6,607 bases of DNA from Hyphomicrobiales bacterium. Lineage in GTDB: Bacteria; Pseudomonadota; Alphaproteobacteria; Rhizobiales; Beijerinckiaceae. Of the stretch, positions 1-6,607 are shown in pieces; position 1 is the stretch's first letter, and every line of letters begins with the position of its first letter. The notes beneath the pieces were generated by a model. It was not told the origin of the DNA, did no database searches, and saw only the letters and a list, made by a program, of their open reading frames with translations. Location of the stretch: NCBI GenBank assembly GCA_028290085.1, contig JAQGKN010000271.1:1-6607 (forward strand), written 5' to 3'. A program made the position numbers and the translations under genes.

Positions 1-1
1 T

Positions 2-184
2 GTGATTTCGGTCGATCCAAAAAATCCGCAGGTTGCGGCACGACTGCTCGGCGCCTTCCGCAGCTGGCGCCAGCTAGAGCCTACGCGGCGCTCCCTCGCC
101 GAGTCCGCGTTGAAGAAAGTGGCGCAACAGAAGGATCTTTCGGCGGATGTTCGCGATATCGTAGAGCGCTCGCTGGCTTCCTGA
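2..184 (+). CDS. pepN: Aminopeptidase N, C-terminal end (partial, 5' cut by window)
   Basis: These are the last 60 codons of a gene that starts before the window. The frame is open to the left edge, so the GTG at position 2 is only an internal valine codon. The peptide contains DPKNPQVAARLLGAFRSW and ends in LSADVRDIVERSLAS. This matches the conserved C-terminal helical-repeat domain of M1-family aminopeptidase N (PepN), where an NPQVAAR...F..W/R motif lies about 50 residues from the end. PepN is a zinc-dependent cytosolic enzyme that removes N-terminal residues from peptides. The zinc-binding HExxH motif would be far upstream and cannot be checked here. The stop codon TGA (182-184) runs directly into a probable terminator hairpin, so the gene is probably not co-transcribed with the kinase that follows. 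The family call rests on a short but distinctive tail. Confidence 0.85.
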   Translation: MISVDPKNPQVAARLLGAFRSWRQLEPTRRSLAESALKKVAQQKDLSADVRDIVERSLAS

Positions 185-217
185 CTGTCGGGATTTCCTG
201 TTCAGGGACAGTCTTTT
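183..217 (+). terminator. Probable Rho-independent terminator of pepN
   Basis: The arms GACTGTC (183-189) and GACAGTC (207-213) are perfectly complementary over 7 bp. Inside them, CCT (197-199) and AGG (204-206) add 3 bp closed by a GTTC tetraloop, with GGGATTT (190-196) left as a bulge on the 5' side. TTTT (214-217) follows at once. Position and U-tract fit an intrinsic terminator for the gene ending at 184. Two weaknesses are the short, interrupted U-tract and a 5' arm that begins inside the stop codon, where a terminating ribosome could delay folding. Confidence 0.55.
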
Positions 218-230
218 CGATAGAAAAAAA

Positions 231-322
231 GAATCTGTAAAGCACGGGCCAGGACAATTTTCGTCAACCTTTCATTAAGGTCTGGACAAAAAGTGCCCCA
301 CGGATTCAGATGACAATGATTC
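231..322. promoter_or_regulatory. Cluster of three GANTC (CcrM methylation) sites
   Basis: GAATC at 231-235, GATTC at 303-307 and GATTC at 318-322 are GANTC sites, the target of the cell-cycle-controlled adenine methyltransferase CcrM in alphaproteobacteria. By hand count, the following 3.3 kb of coding sequence has roughly one such site per 300-350 bases, so three in 92 bases is denser than the surroundings. The last two are 72 and 57 bases before the kinase start codon. A regulatory role is inference. Confidence 0.4.
264..278 (+). promoter_or_regulatory. Candidate CtrA-binding box (TCAA-N7-TTAA)
   Basis: The sequence reads TCAA, seven bases (CCTTTCA), then TTAA. This differs at one of eight positions from the alphaproteobacterial CtrA consensus TTAA-N7-TTAA. 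On the opposite strand it reads TTAA-N7-TTGAC. It lies about 97 bases upstream of the kinase start codon, in the only intergenic region of the window, where a promoter is expected. The match is visible; CtrA binding is inferred from the motif and from the kinase family being part of the CtrA pathway. One near-match in AT-rich DNA can occur by chance. Confidence 0.35.
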
Positions 323-360
323 GAGGCGATGCGGCACATTGGCCTCGAGTTAGTCTGATC

Positions 361-367
361 CAGGGGG
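361..367 (+). promoter_or_regulatory. Ribosome binding site of the PleC-like kinase
   Basis: CAGGGGG ends seven bases before the ATG at 375, a good Shine-Dalgarno match and spacing. The next in-frame ATG (459, residue 29) has no purine-rich sequence at the right distance, so this site decides the start at 375. Confidence 0.6.
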
Positions 368-374
368 CCAAAGC

Positions 375-2690
375 ATGGCGCGTGCGAACGTGGCCGGTGT
401 TTCCGCACGCGCGGAACATTTGCAAGAATTTGCGCGACGCAATGCTGCTGTTCGCGGCATGGGTACATTTTCGTTCAAGGCTTGGTTTCACCTCGCGGTT
501 CCCGCCATGGCGGGAATGTTCCTCTGTGTGCTCGCAAGCATCGCGCTGCTTCTTGCGATCCAGCTGCGGGACGCATCGCTTGCCGATGCCATGGCAGAGA
601 TCGAGATGATTTCCGCAACGATCAAGGCGGAAGTCAACGGAACCCTCCGGCCTCAGCTAGACCCGCGCTCCATGAAAATCACCGAAGCGACCTTTCCCGG
701 CCGCGCCTTCATGCATAAGCGGCAAGTGCTCGTGACCGACGCTGACGGGCAGATCGTCGCCGGGCTTCCCGCTTCGCTCGCGCCTGCGGGCTTGCTACAG
801 GACTATCTTGGTCAGGCGCAGCCGCTCACGGTCTTCGCCGATCGTGCCGGCGTTATGAAGATTGTCCTGGCCGACGGCACGGAGGCACTGGCCATCGTCC
901 GCACGCTGCAGGAACCCTTCGGTCAGCTCGCGGTCGTGCAGCCCATGTCGGGGGTGTTCGAGGATTGGCGTTCAACAACTCTGCGCTCAGGCTTCCTGCT
1001 GTTTGCCACTGCCTTCGTGCTAGCCCTTATTGCAGGCGCCTATAGCTGGCAGGCGGCTCGCACACGCGAAGCCGATGTCGCCAGTACACACATGAGACAG
1101 CGTTTCGACGCGGCTCTGGCGCGTGGCCGTTGCGGTCTGTGGGACTGGGACATCGCGCGCGGTCGTATCTACTGGTCGAGCTCCATGTATGACATCCTCG
1201 GCATGGAACCGCAGCCTGAGTTCATGTCCTTCGGCGACGTGAATGCGTTGTTGCACCCACAGGATGGCGATCTGCATGCCATGGCCGAAATGCTGGCCTC
1301 TTCCGAGTCGAACACGATCGACCATGCTTTCAGGATCCGCAACGCGAAGGGTGACTGGATCTGGCTGCGCGCGCGCGCAGAAATCCTTTGCCAGGGCCCC
1401 ATGGATACGCCCCACCTCGTGGGCATCGCCGTCGATATCAGCGATCAGAAGGCGCTGGTGGAGCGCACTGCTACGGCCGATATTCGCCTGCGCGATGCTA
1501 TCGAGACCATCTCCGAAGCCTTTGTGCTGTGGGATGCCGACAACAAGCTCGTGATGTGCAATTCGAAGTTCCAGAACCTGCACAATCTGCCGTCTGAGGC
1601 GATGTCCGCAGGCACACCCTATGCTCAGCTGATGTCGAAGGGTGCACCTCCCATGCTGCAGACCCAGATTCCGCTCGGCGAGCGCGCACAGGCCGGTGCA
1701 CGCACATATGAAGCGCGCCTCACCGACGGGCGCTGGCTCCAGATCAATGAGCGCCGCACGAAGGATGGCGGTTATGTCTCGGTGGGCACCGACATCACCA
1801 AGTTGAAGCGTCACGAAGAGCAATTGCTCGATTCAGAACGCCGTCTCATGGCGACCATCGCGGATCTGCGCAAATCTCGGCAAACGCTGGAGCTGCAGGC
1901 GCAGCAGCTCGCCGACCTCGCAGAAAAGTACCTGGAACAGAAGGCCGAGGCGGAAACTGCGAACCGGGCCAAGTCCGAGTTCCTGGCCAATATGAGCCAC
2001 GAACTGCGCACACCGCTGAACGCGATCATCGGCTTCTCGGAAATGATGGAGCATGAGACCTTCGGCGCGCTGGGCAGCGCGAAGTACCTCGATTACTCCA
2101 CGCATATCCGCGAGAGTGGCCAGCACCTCCTCGGCGTCATCAGCGACGTGCTCGATATGTCACGCCTCGAGGCTGGACGTATCCAGCTGCATATGGCCGA
2201 TTTCGAAATCGACTCCGCCGTGTCGCGTGCTGTGGAGACGATCCGGGCATCGGCCGAGGAAAAGAACATCTCGCTTGTCGCAGAGGCGCTGCCGAGCATT
2301 TCGCTCCACGCGGACCGCCATGCGGTCGAGAAGGTGCTCATCAGCCTCATGCGCAATGCCGTCAAATTCACACCGGAAGGCGGACGCATCACGTTGCGCA
2401 CGCGGTTGGCAGACGGCGCTATGAATATTTATGTCGAAGACACGGGCGTCGGTATTTCGGCGGACGCTCTGCCCCGGCTTGGGCGCCCGTTCGAGCAGAT
2501 CGATTCCCCACTCGAGAATGGATCGAAGGGTTCCGGCCTCGGACTTGCCATCGCGCGCTCGCTCATCGAACTGCATGGCGGCTCCCTGCGCATCCGTTCA
2601 AGCCTTGGAGCGGGAACTATCGTGCGCGTGCGCCTGCCGCTCGCAGCCGACCGCGTGCAGGCGTTTATCGGAACACGTACCGGAACCTGA
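375..2690 (+). CDS. pleC: PleC-like PAS sensor histidine kinase/phosphatase
   Basis: This is a 771-residue inner-membrane sensor kinase. A cationic N-terminal stretch (1-35) precedes a first membrane helix (about 38-64), then a periplasmic domain (65-205) containing VLVTDADGQIVAG, suggestive of a Cache/PDC-like fold, and a second membrane helix (206-225). In the cytoplasm come PAS-A (about 243-358, PAS_3-like, GLWDWD...ILGM), PAS-B (about 374-478, PAS_7-like, ending GYVSVGTDIT) and a coiled coil (478-535). The HisKA domain has SHELRTPLNAIIGFSEMM with the phospho-accepting His542, and the ATPase domain has N-box Asn661, DTGVGIS (Asp689), PFEQ and GSGLGLAIA (720-728). All catalytic motifs are intact. 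HELRT also keeps the ExxT element linked to phosphatase activity. The FG.LG..KY..Y...I..SG.HLL spacing in the dimerisation helices is typical of PleC/DivJ/PdhS kinases, and two membrane helices plus two PAS domains match PleC, which acts on DivK and PleD in cell-cycle and polarity control. A DivJ or PdhS assignment is possible but fits less well. Confidence 0.8.
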   Translation: MARANVAGVSARAEHLQEFARRNAAVRGMGTFSFKAWFHLAVPAMAGMFLCVLASIALLLAIQLRDASLADAMAEIEMISATIKAEVNGTLRPQLDPRSMKITEATFPGRAFMHKRQVLVTDADGQIVAGLPASLAPAGLLQDYLGQAQPLTVFADRAGVMKIVLADGTEALAIVRTLQEPFGQLAVVQPMSGVFEDWRSTTLRSGFLLFATAFVLALIAGAYSWQAARTREADVASTHMRQRFDAALARGRCGLWDWDIARGRIYWSSSMYDILGMEPQPEFMSFGDVNALLHPQDGDLHAMAEMLASSESNTIDHAFRIRNAKGDWIWLRARAEILCQGPMDTPHLVGIAVDISDQKALVERTATADIRLRDAIETISEAFVLWDADNKLVMCNSKFQNLHNLPSEAMSAGTPYAQLMSKGAPPMLQTQIPLGERAQAGARTYEARLTDGRWLQINERRTKDGGYVSVGTDITKLKRHEEQLLDSERRLMATIADLRKSRQTLELQAQQLADLAEKYLEQKAEAETANRAKSEFLANMSHELRTPLNAIIGFSEMMEHETFGALGSAKYLDYSTHIRESGQHLLGVISDVLDMSRLEAGRIQLHMADFEIDSAVSRAVETIRASAEEKNISLVAEALPSISLHADRHAVEKVLISLMRNAVKFTPEGGRITLRTRLADGAMNIYVEDTGVGISADALPRLGRPFEQIDSPLENGSKGSGLGLAIARSLIELHGGSLRIRSSLGAGTIVRVRLPLAADRVQAFIGTRTGT

Positions 2691-5618
2691 TCACCGCTTT
2701 TTGCGCGGAGAACCGAGCAGGCGATCGAAAATCGCTCGGACATCGGCCCGCGTATCGGCCAACATCGTTTCCAGTAGTTTGAAATCGGGAAGATCCGCGG
2801 CAGCGGCGATGCGGCGGAGGACGCCCGATGCGACCTGAGGCGGATCGAAGTCTCCATCTAATGTCAGGCGGATCATCTGCATCACGCCTGTATAGAGGCG
2901 ATGAGCTTCAATCAGTCGTTCGCCATCGGATGCCGAGAGCAGGTCAGCATCTGTTGCATTTCGTAGTAACTTTTGAGTTTCAACATCGACACAACCCGGA
3001 CAGGTCGCCGCGTAGCGCAGTGCCAGATATTGTGCCGCGAATTCGATATCCATGATGCCGCCGCGCACAAGCTTCAAATCCCATGGATTGCCATCGCCCT
3101 TTTCTTTCGCGATGAGCGCGCGCATGTCGTAAACGGATTTCCGCAACGTTGCTTCGTCGCGCGCAATTGCGACGATCGCTCCGATTGCCGTCGTAAGTTC
3201 AGCGCAGAGCGCAGCGTCGCCCGCGATCACGCGCGCGCGCGTCAGGGCCATATGTTCCCACGTCTCCGCCTCGGTCTTCTGATAGTCCACGAAGCTGCGA
3301 ACCTGCGTCGCCAGAGGCCCTTTCCCACCGGAAGGGCGGAGGCGCATATCCACGTCGTAGAGCCGTCCACGTCGCGTCGCGACCGTCAGAGCTGACACGA
3401 GGCGTTGTGTCAGGCGCGTATAATATTGGACGGCGTGCAATGTCTTCGCGCCATCGGACTCCGGCCTTTCCGGATCGAAGTCGTAGAGAAGGATCAGATC
3501 GAGATCGGAGGTGGCCGTCATCTCGCGTGAGCCGAGTCGGCCCATTCCCACGACAGTGCAACGGCCTCCGGCAATTTGCCCGTATTCCGCCTCGAACGCG
3601 CGTTGCACCTGAATGAGCGACGCCCGCACTAGGCTCGATGCCAGCGCAGTATAGGCCGCGCCCGCAGCCTGCGGATCGATCATGCCCGATAGCGTTCGCA
3701 CGCCGATGAGGAAAGATTCTTCCAGCGCCATGTCCCGCGCGCCGTCGAGAAACTCTTCGGTGCGTGCTGGTTCACGAAGTAGACGCGTGGCACGCTGGTC
3801 GTAATTGTCCTCGTCAGAGGCGGAACGCAGGGACGAGGGATCGATCGCCGCGTCGAGCACATGCGGACGCCGGGCGATCACGCCAGCAAGGCGCGGCGCA
3901 CCGCCGAGGATGTCGCCGAAGAGATCGCGGACCGCCGCATTGCTCTTCAGAATAGAGAAGAGCTCTACGGCCGCCGGCATCAAGCCGAGCGCCGCGTCGA
4001 AGGCCGCGAGAGCGGCGTCGGGGTCGCCGCTTCCCGAGAAGGATTCCAGGAGCGCGGGTACGAGCTCGGTCAGTACCTCACGCGCGCGGGCGGATTGCAC
4101 TGCGGAGCGGCGGCCGAAGTGCCAGCCCCGAATGGTCTCGGCGGCACGCGAAGGATCGGTGAAGCCCAGCACACGCAGAGTTTCGATGGTCTCGGGATCG
4201 TCAGTCACGCCGGTAAAAACGAGGCTTCCGCCTTGCGTGTCGAGTGCGGGCGCATGTTCAAAGAGACGTGCGTAATGCGTTTCAACCTTGGTGAGGTTCG
4301 CGATGAGAGCGTCGGAAAAATGCGCGAGATCGCGATAGCCGCAGAAACGCGCAAAATGTTCGAGCTGGTCGATATCGCTTGGAAGGCGCTGTGTCTGCTC
4401 GTCGGCGACCATCTGCAGCCGGTGCTCGACCGTGCGCAGAAAGCCATAAGCGGACGTGAGGTCCGTGACGGCATCAGCGGTGACCCATCCGTCGGCAGCG
4501 AGTTCGACAAGCATGTCGAGCGTGCGAGCGCCGCGCAATTGATGGCGACGACCACCGAAAATCAGCTGCTGGGTCTGGACGAAGAATTCCACCTCGCGAA
4601 TACCGCCGCGCCCGAGCTTCACATCATGCCCGGCCACAGCAACTTCGGCATGGCCACGCACGGCATGGATCTGCCGTTTCATCGCGTGAATGTCGGCGAT
4701 GGCGCCGTAATCGAAATATTTGCGCCAGATGAAAGGCGCGAGATCAGCAAGAAATTGAGTGCCGAGTTCCTTGTCGCCTGCGACCGGCCGGGCCTTGATG
4801 AGAGCTGCGCGCTCCCAGTTCTGTCCCAAGTTTTCGTAGTAGGAAAATGCCGCGGGCAGCGAGATCGCCACTGCGGTCGAGCCGGGGTCGGGCCGTAGCC
4901 TCAGATCGACGCGCAGCACGTAACCCTCGCCGGTACGCTCCTGCAAAATGCGCGCGAGTGATTTCGTGATGCGCACGAAAAGCGGCGCAGGCTCCGTGCC
5001 CTCAACCAGTGCGTTCGAGGCAGGATCGAAAAAGACGACAAGATCAATGTCGCTCGAATAATTCAGCTCACGGGCGCCGTGCTTGCCAAGCGCGAGGATC
5101 ACGACGCCGCAGCCTATCTCCGGATTTTGCGCATCGGCGAGTTGAAGCTTGCCGGCGTGCGCGGCCTGTCGCAGCAGGAACGAAAGAGCGCAGGACACCA
5201 TGCAATCGGCGAAGAGCGATAGAGCGCCTGTCACGGCGACGACATCCCACACGCCGCCTATGTCGGCCAATGCGATGAGCAGATGCGCTTCCTGTTTGGC
5301 CGCGCGCAAGATCTGCATGAGTGCTGTCTCGTCCTCGGCCGCACGCGAGCGCTCGCGTGCGGCATCGAGGCAGGCGGCGAGCGCGGCAGACGGTTCCTCA
5401 GCGAGAAGACGCGACAGGCGTGCCGGATCGGCGGAGGCAAGGCGCCAGAGGTAGGGAGAGTGGTCGGCAATGCCCAGCAGCAAGTCGCGCACAGGAGCGC
5501 GGGCGAGTTGCACCGTTAGCTGTTTGTGCGCAGGCATGTCTTCGAGGCGCGTCCGCGCCGCTCCGGGATCAGAAAGCACCGGTGCGGCGTGAACTGACTG
5601 CGCGAGAGGAACGGTCAT
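2691..5618 (-). CDS. glnE: Bifunctional glutamine synthetase adenylyltransferase/adenylyl-removing enzyme GlnE
   Basis: This 975-residue cytosolic enzyme controls glutamine synthetase by adding AMP to a tyrosine and removing it by phosphorolysis, in response to PII protein and glutamine. It has the two tandem nucleotidyltransferase domains of the family, which is about 950 residues in E. coli. The N-terminal deadenylylating half has LGKHGARELNYSSDIDL (Asp190 and Asp192) with RVDLRLRPD (Asp238). The C-terminal adenylylating half has GMGRLGSREMTATSDLDL (Asp705 and Asp707) with YDVDMRLRPSG (Asp755 and Asp757). Each half is followed by a helical region of the GlnD/GlnE type, including GRGGIREVEFFVQ (about 336-348) and VRGGIMDIEFAAQ (about 851-863). 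Both metal-binding sites look intact, so both activities are expected. The ATG at 5618 overlaps the stop of the upstream kinase as ATGA and has only a weak Shine-Dalgarno sequence, which suggests translational coupling. A later ATG (5537, residue 28) is a less likely alternative. The stop abuts the stop of the convergent PleC-like gene. Confidence 0.96.
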   Translation of the reverse strand: MTVPLAQSVHAAPVLSDPGAARTRLEDMPAHKQLTVQLARAPVRDLLLGIADHSPYLWRLASADPARLSRLLAEEPSAALAACLDAARERSRAAEDETALMQILRAAKQEAHLLIALADIGGVWDVVAVTGALSLFADCMVSCALSFLLRQAAHAGKLQLADAQNPEIGCGVVILALGKHGARELNYSSDIDLVVFFDPASNALVEGTEPAPLFVRITKSLARILQERTGEGYVLRVDLRLRPDPGSTAVAISLPAAFSYYENLGQNWERAALIKARPVAGDKELGTQFLADLAPFIWRKYFDYGAIADIHAMKRQIHAVRGHAEVAVAGHDVKLGRGGIREVEFFVQTQQLIFGGRRHQLRGARTLDMLVELAADGWVTADAVTDLTSAYGFLRTVEHRLQMVADEQTQRLPSDIDQLEHFARFCGYRDLAHFSDALIANLTKVETHYARLFEHAPALDTQGGSLVFTGVTDDPETIETLRVLGFTDPSRAAETIRGWHFGRRSAVQSARAREVLTELVPALLESFSGSGDPDAALAAFDAALGLMPAAVELFSILKSNAAVRDLFGDILGGAPRLAGVIARRPHVLDAAIDPSSLRSASDEDNYDQRATRLLREPARTEEFLDGARDMALEESFLIGVRTLSGMIDPQAAGAAYTALASSLVRASLIQVQRAFEAEYGQIAGGRCTVVGMGRLGSREMTATSDLDLILLYDFDPERPESDGAKTLHAVQYYTRLTQRLVSALTVATRRGRLYDVDMRLRPSGGKGPLATQVRSFVDYQKTEAETWEHMALTRARVIAGDAALCAELTTAIGAIVAIARDEATLRKSVYDMRALIAKEKGDGNPWDLKLVRGGIMDIEFAAQYLALRYAATCPGCVDVETQKLLRNATDADLLSASDGERLIEAHRLYTGVMQMIRLTLDGDFDPPQVASGVLRRIAAAADLPDFKLLETMLADTRADVRAIFDRLLGSPRKKR
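5615..5618 (-). promoter_or_regulatory. ATGA stop/start overlap coupling kinase and glnE
   Basis: On the minus strand the kinase ends GCC TCA TGA and glnE begins ATG ACC, sharing ATGA. The only purine patch before the glnE ATG is a GAG about ten bases upstream, so reinitiation by ribosomes finishing the kinase is the likely main route of glnE translation. There is no room for a separate promoter between the two genes. Confidence 0.75.
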
Positions 5619-6607
5619 GAGGCTACACTCGGCGTTGGCTGCACGACTACTGGCCTGGCGCGTTGCGGGAGCGCCGGGGGTGGTGCTCGAAGCGGCAGCG
5701 CTATGACCACGCGAAGTCCGGGCGAATTATCTTCGATACGCAATTGCCCACCATGCAATCTGGTGACGGCCGCAGCCAGCGAAAGCCCGAGGCCAGAACC
5801 TGGCCGGGAGCGCGACCCTTCAAGACGCACGAAACGGTCGAGTACGCGTGCGCGATCGGCCGCCGCAATGCCCGGCCCGCGATCCGAGACTTCGATCTCG
5901 ACGCTTTCCCCAGCCTTTCGCGCTACGAGCTTGATATCGCCGCCAGACGCGTCATCAGAGTCTTTGCGTCCGTATTTGATCGCGTTATCGACGAGGTTGG
6001 CGGTCGCCTGGCCGATCAATTCGCGGTTGCCCAGAATTTGTAATCCGGGCTCGGCCTCGATGATCAATTGCGTGCCTTCCTCGTCGGCCAGCGGCTCGTA
6101 GAGTTCGCCCACATCTTGGGTCATTTCTGCAACGTCGAAGGGTGCCATTTCGTTTTCTGCACCGCCGGATTCGAGGCGCGCGATCATGAGAAGCGCATTG
6201 AATATGCGGATCAGCCCGTCCGATTCTTCAATCATCTGGTCGAGCGCCGTGCGGAATTCGGCCGGTGTCTGAGCGGAGCGCAAGGCCTGCTCAGCCTTGT
6301 TTCGCAGGCGCGTGAGCGGCGTCTTGAGATCATGCGCTATATTGTCGGAGACTTCTTTCAGACCGGCCATCAGCTCGGCGATACGGTCGAGCATTGCGTT
6401 GAGATTAAGGGCGAGCCTGTCGAGTTCGTCGTTACTCCCCGCAAGCGGCAGTCGCTGCGCGAGATCGCCGTTCATGATGCTGCGCGTCGTGGCATTCATC
6501 GCATCGACGCGTCGCAACACGCGGCGCGCGACGAAGAGGCCGCCGAGCGTGCCTATAATGACGAGCCAGACGAGCGATGTCACCAGTGCGCGGCCCATGA
6601 GCACGCG
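5615..6607 (-). CDS. HAMP-domain sensor histidine kinase (partial, N-terminus beyond window)
   Basis: The reading frame is open to the right edge (codons CGC GTG CTC ATG), so the true start, first membrane helix and periplasmic sensor region are missing. In the visible part, counting from the GTG codon at 6604, a membrane helix (about 5-27) leads into a HAMP linker (about 28-80, with RRVDAMNATTRSIMNGDL). HisKA follows with SDNIAHDLKTPLTRLR, phospho-accepting His91 and the DxxT element for phosphatase activity. The ATPase domain has NLVDNAIKYG (Asn207), SDRGPGI (Asp241) and GSGLGLSLAAAV (269-280). The protein ends in a proline-rich tail (about 306-325, PPPALPQRARPVVVQPTP). This is the architecture of OmpR-type two-component kinases, so a winged-helix response regulator gene probably precedes it, off the window. 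The ligand and target genes cannot be read from this part. It overlaps glnE by four bases, so the two are likely one transcript. Confidence 0.9.
   Translation of the reverse strand, partial: RVLMGRALVTSLVWLVIIGTLGGLFVARRVLRRVDAMNATTRSIMNGDLAQRLPLAGSNDELDRLALNLNAMLDRIAELMAGLKEVSDNIAHDLKTPLTRLRNKAEQALRSAQTPAEFRTALDQMIEESDGLIRIFNALLMIARLESGGAENEMAPFDVAEMTQDVGELYEPLADEEGTQLIIEAEPGLQILGNRELIGQATANLVDNAIKYGRKDSDDASGGDIKLVARKAGESVEIEVSDRGPGIAAADRARVLDRFVRLEGSRSRPGSGLGLSLAAAVTRLHGGQLRIEDNSPGLRVVIALPLRAPPPALPQRARPVVVQPTPSVAS

Larger units (their letters stand above)
185..374 (+). promoter_or_regulatory. Intergenic control region of the PleC-like kinase gene
   Basis: This 190-base gap is the only sizeable noncoding stretch in the window, and part of it is visibly more AT-rich than the flanking genes (around 214-300). 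It holds the downstream part of the pepN terminator, three GANTC sites (231-235, 303-307, 318-322), a CtrA-box-like direct repeat (264-278) and a purine-rich ribosome binding site (361-367). A TGGACA at 283-288 resembles a -35 element (5 of 6 bases), but no good -10 hexamer lies 16-18 bases downstream, so I do not assign a transcription start. A 5-bp stem ACCTT/AAGGT (267-271/277-281) overlaps the CtrA-like box. That a promoter lies here is inferred from the terminator upstream and the absence of any other gene. Confidence 0.55.

Noticed and set aside
240..267. Possible minus-strand promoter with TTGACG (262-267 on the reverse strand)
   Set aside because: The hexamer 17 bases downstream is TGCTTT, a poor -10, and no gene on the minus strand lies in front of it.
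202..468. 88-codon minus-strand frame covering the intergenic region
   Set aside because: It has no family resemblance and no ribosome binding site, and it crosses both the terminator hairpin and the start of the kinase gene.
310..609. 99-codon + strand frame starting in the intergenic region upstream of the kinase
   Set aside because: It overlaps the kinase gene out of frame for most of its length, has no good ribosome binding site, and its product is a low-complexity Arg/Ser/Cys-rich sequence.
1020..1823. Open reading frame of 267 codons on the - strand inside the PleC-like gene
   Set aside because: It is antisense to the PAS-domain coding region, is rich in Arg, His and Ala as expected of a mirror frame, and has no recognisable motif.
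2694..2708. CCGC-TTTTTGC-GCGG hairpin just after the kinase stop
   Set aside because: The stem is only 4 bp and the T-run is in the loop rather than after the stem, so it does not qualify as an intrinsic terminator; it also encodes the last residues of GlnE.
3861..4898. Open reading frame of 345 codons on the + strand inside glnE
   Set aside because: It lies wholly antisense to the well-conserved GlnE coding sequence, shows no recognisable domain and has no clear ribosome binding site. Long antisense frames are common in GC-rich genes.
6602..6604. GTG as the start codon of the minus-strand HAMP kinase
   Set aside because: The frame stays open to the window edge, and a start here would remove the first membrane helix and periplasmic region expected of this kinase type, so the gene is treated as partial.

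Overview
The window is about 60% GC with dense protein coding. It looks like core chromosome from an alphaproteobacterium, most probably of the Hyphomicrobiales (Rhizobiales). The basis is the alphaproteobacterial character of the proteins: a PleC-type PAS histidine kinase, a Rhizobiales-like GlnE and an alphaproteobacterial PepN tail. The order pepN tail / PleC-like kinase / glnE / HAMP kinase also matches what I remember of that group, but no database was searched.

Layout. Positions 2-184 (+) hold the last 60 codons of an aminopeptidase N gene, followed by a likely intrinsic terminator. Positions 185-374 are the only real intergenic gap. This gap carries a CtrA-box-like sequence, three GANTC (CcrM methylation) sites and a good ribosome binding site. 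Positions 375-2690 (+) encode a 771-residue membrane sensor kinase with a periplasmic domain, two PAS domains and a PleC/DivJ/PdhS-type catalytic core; I read it as the PleC orthologue. Positions 2691-5618 (-) encode the 975-residue bifunctional glutamine synthetase adenylyltransferase/deadenylase GlnE, convergent with the kinase gene, with stop codons exactly back to back. Positions 5615-6607 (-) encode most of a second, HAMP-type sensor kinase, cut by the window edge and overlapping the glnE start by 4 bases.

How they fit together. The minus-strand pair (HAMP kinase then glnE) looks like a translationally coupled operon whose promoter, and probably a partner response regulator gene, lie beyond the right edge. 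The plus-strand kinase appears to have its own promoter, with sequence hints of cell-cycle control. PleC proteins act on the DivK/PleD regulators that feed the CtrA pathway, whereas GlnE sets glutamine synthetase activity according to nitrogen status.

I found no mobile element, CRISPR array, RNA gene, pseudogene or sign of horizontal transfer. I see no convincing new biological system here. The observations most worth a second look are the regulatory motifs upstream of the PleC-like gene and the zero-base convergent junction.
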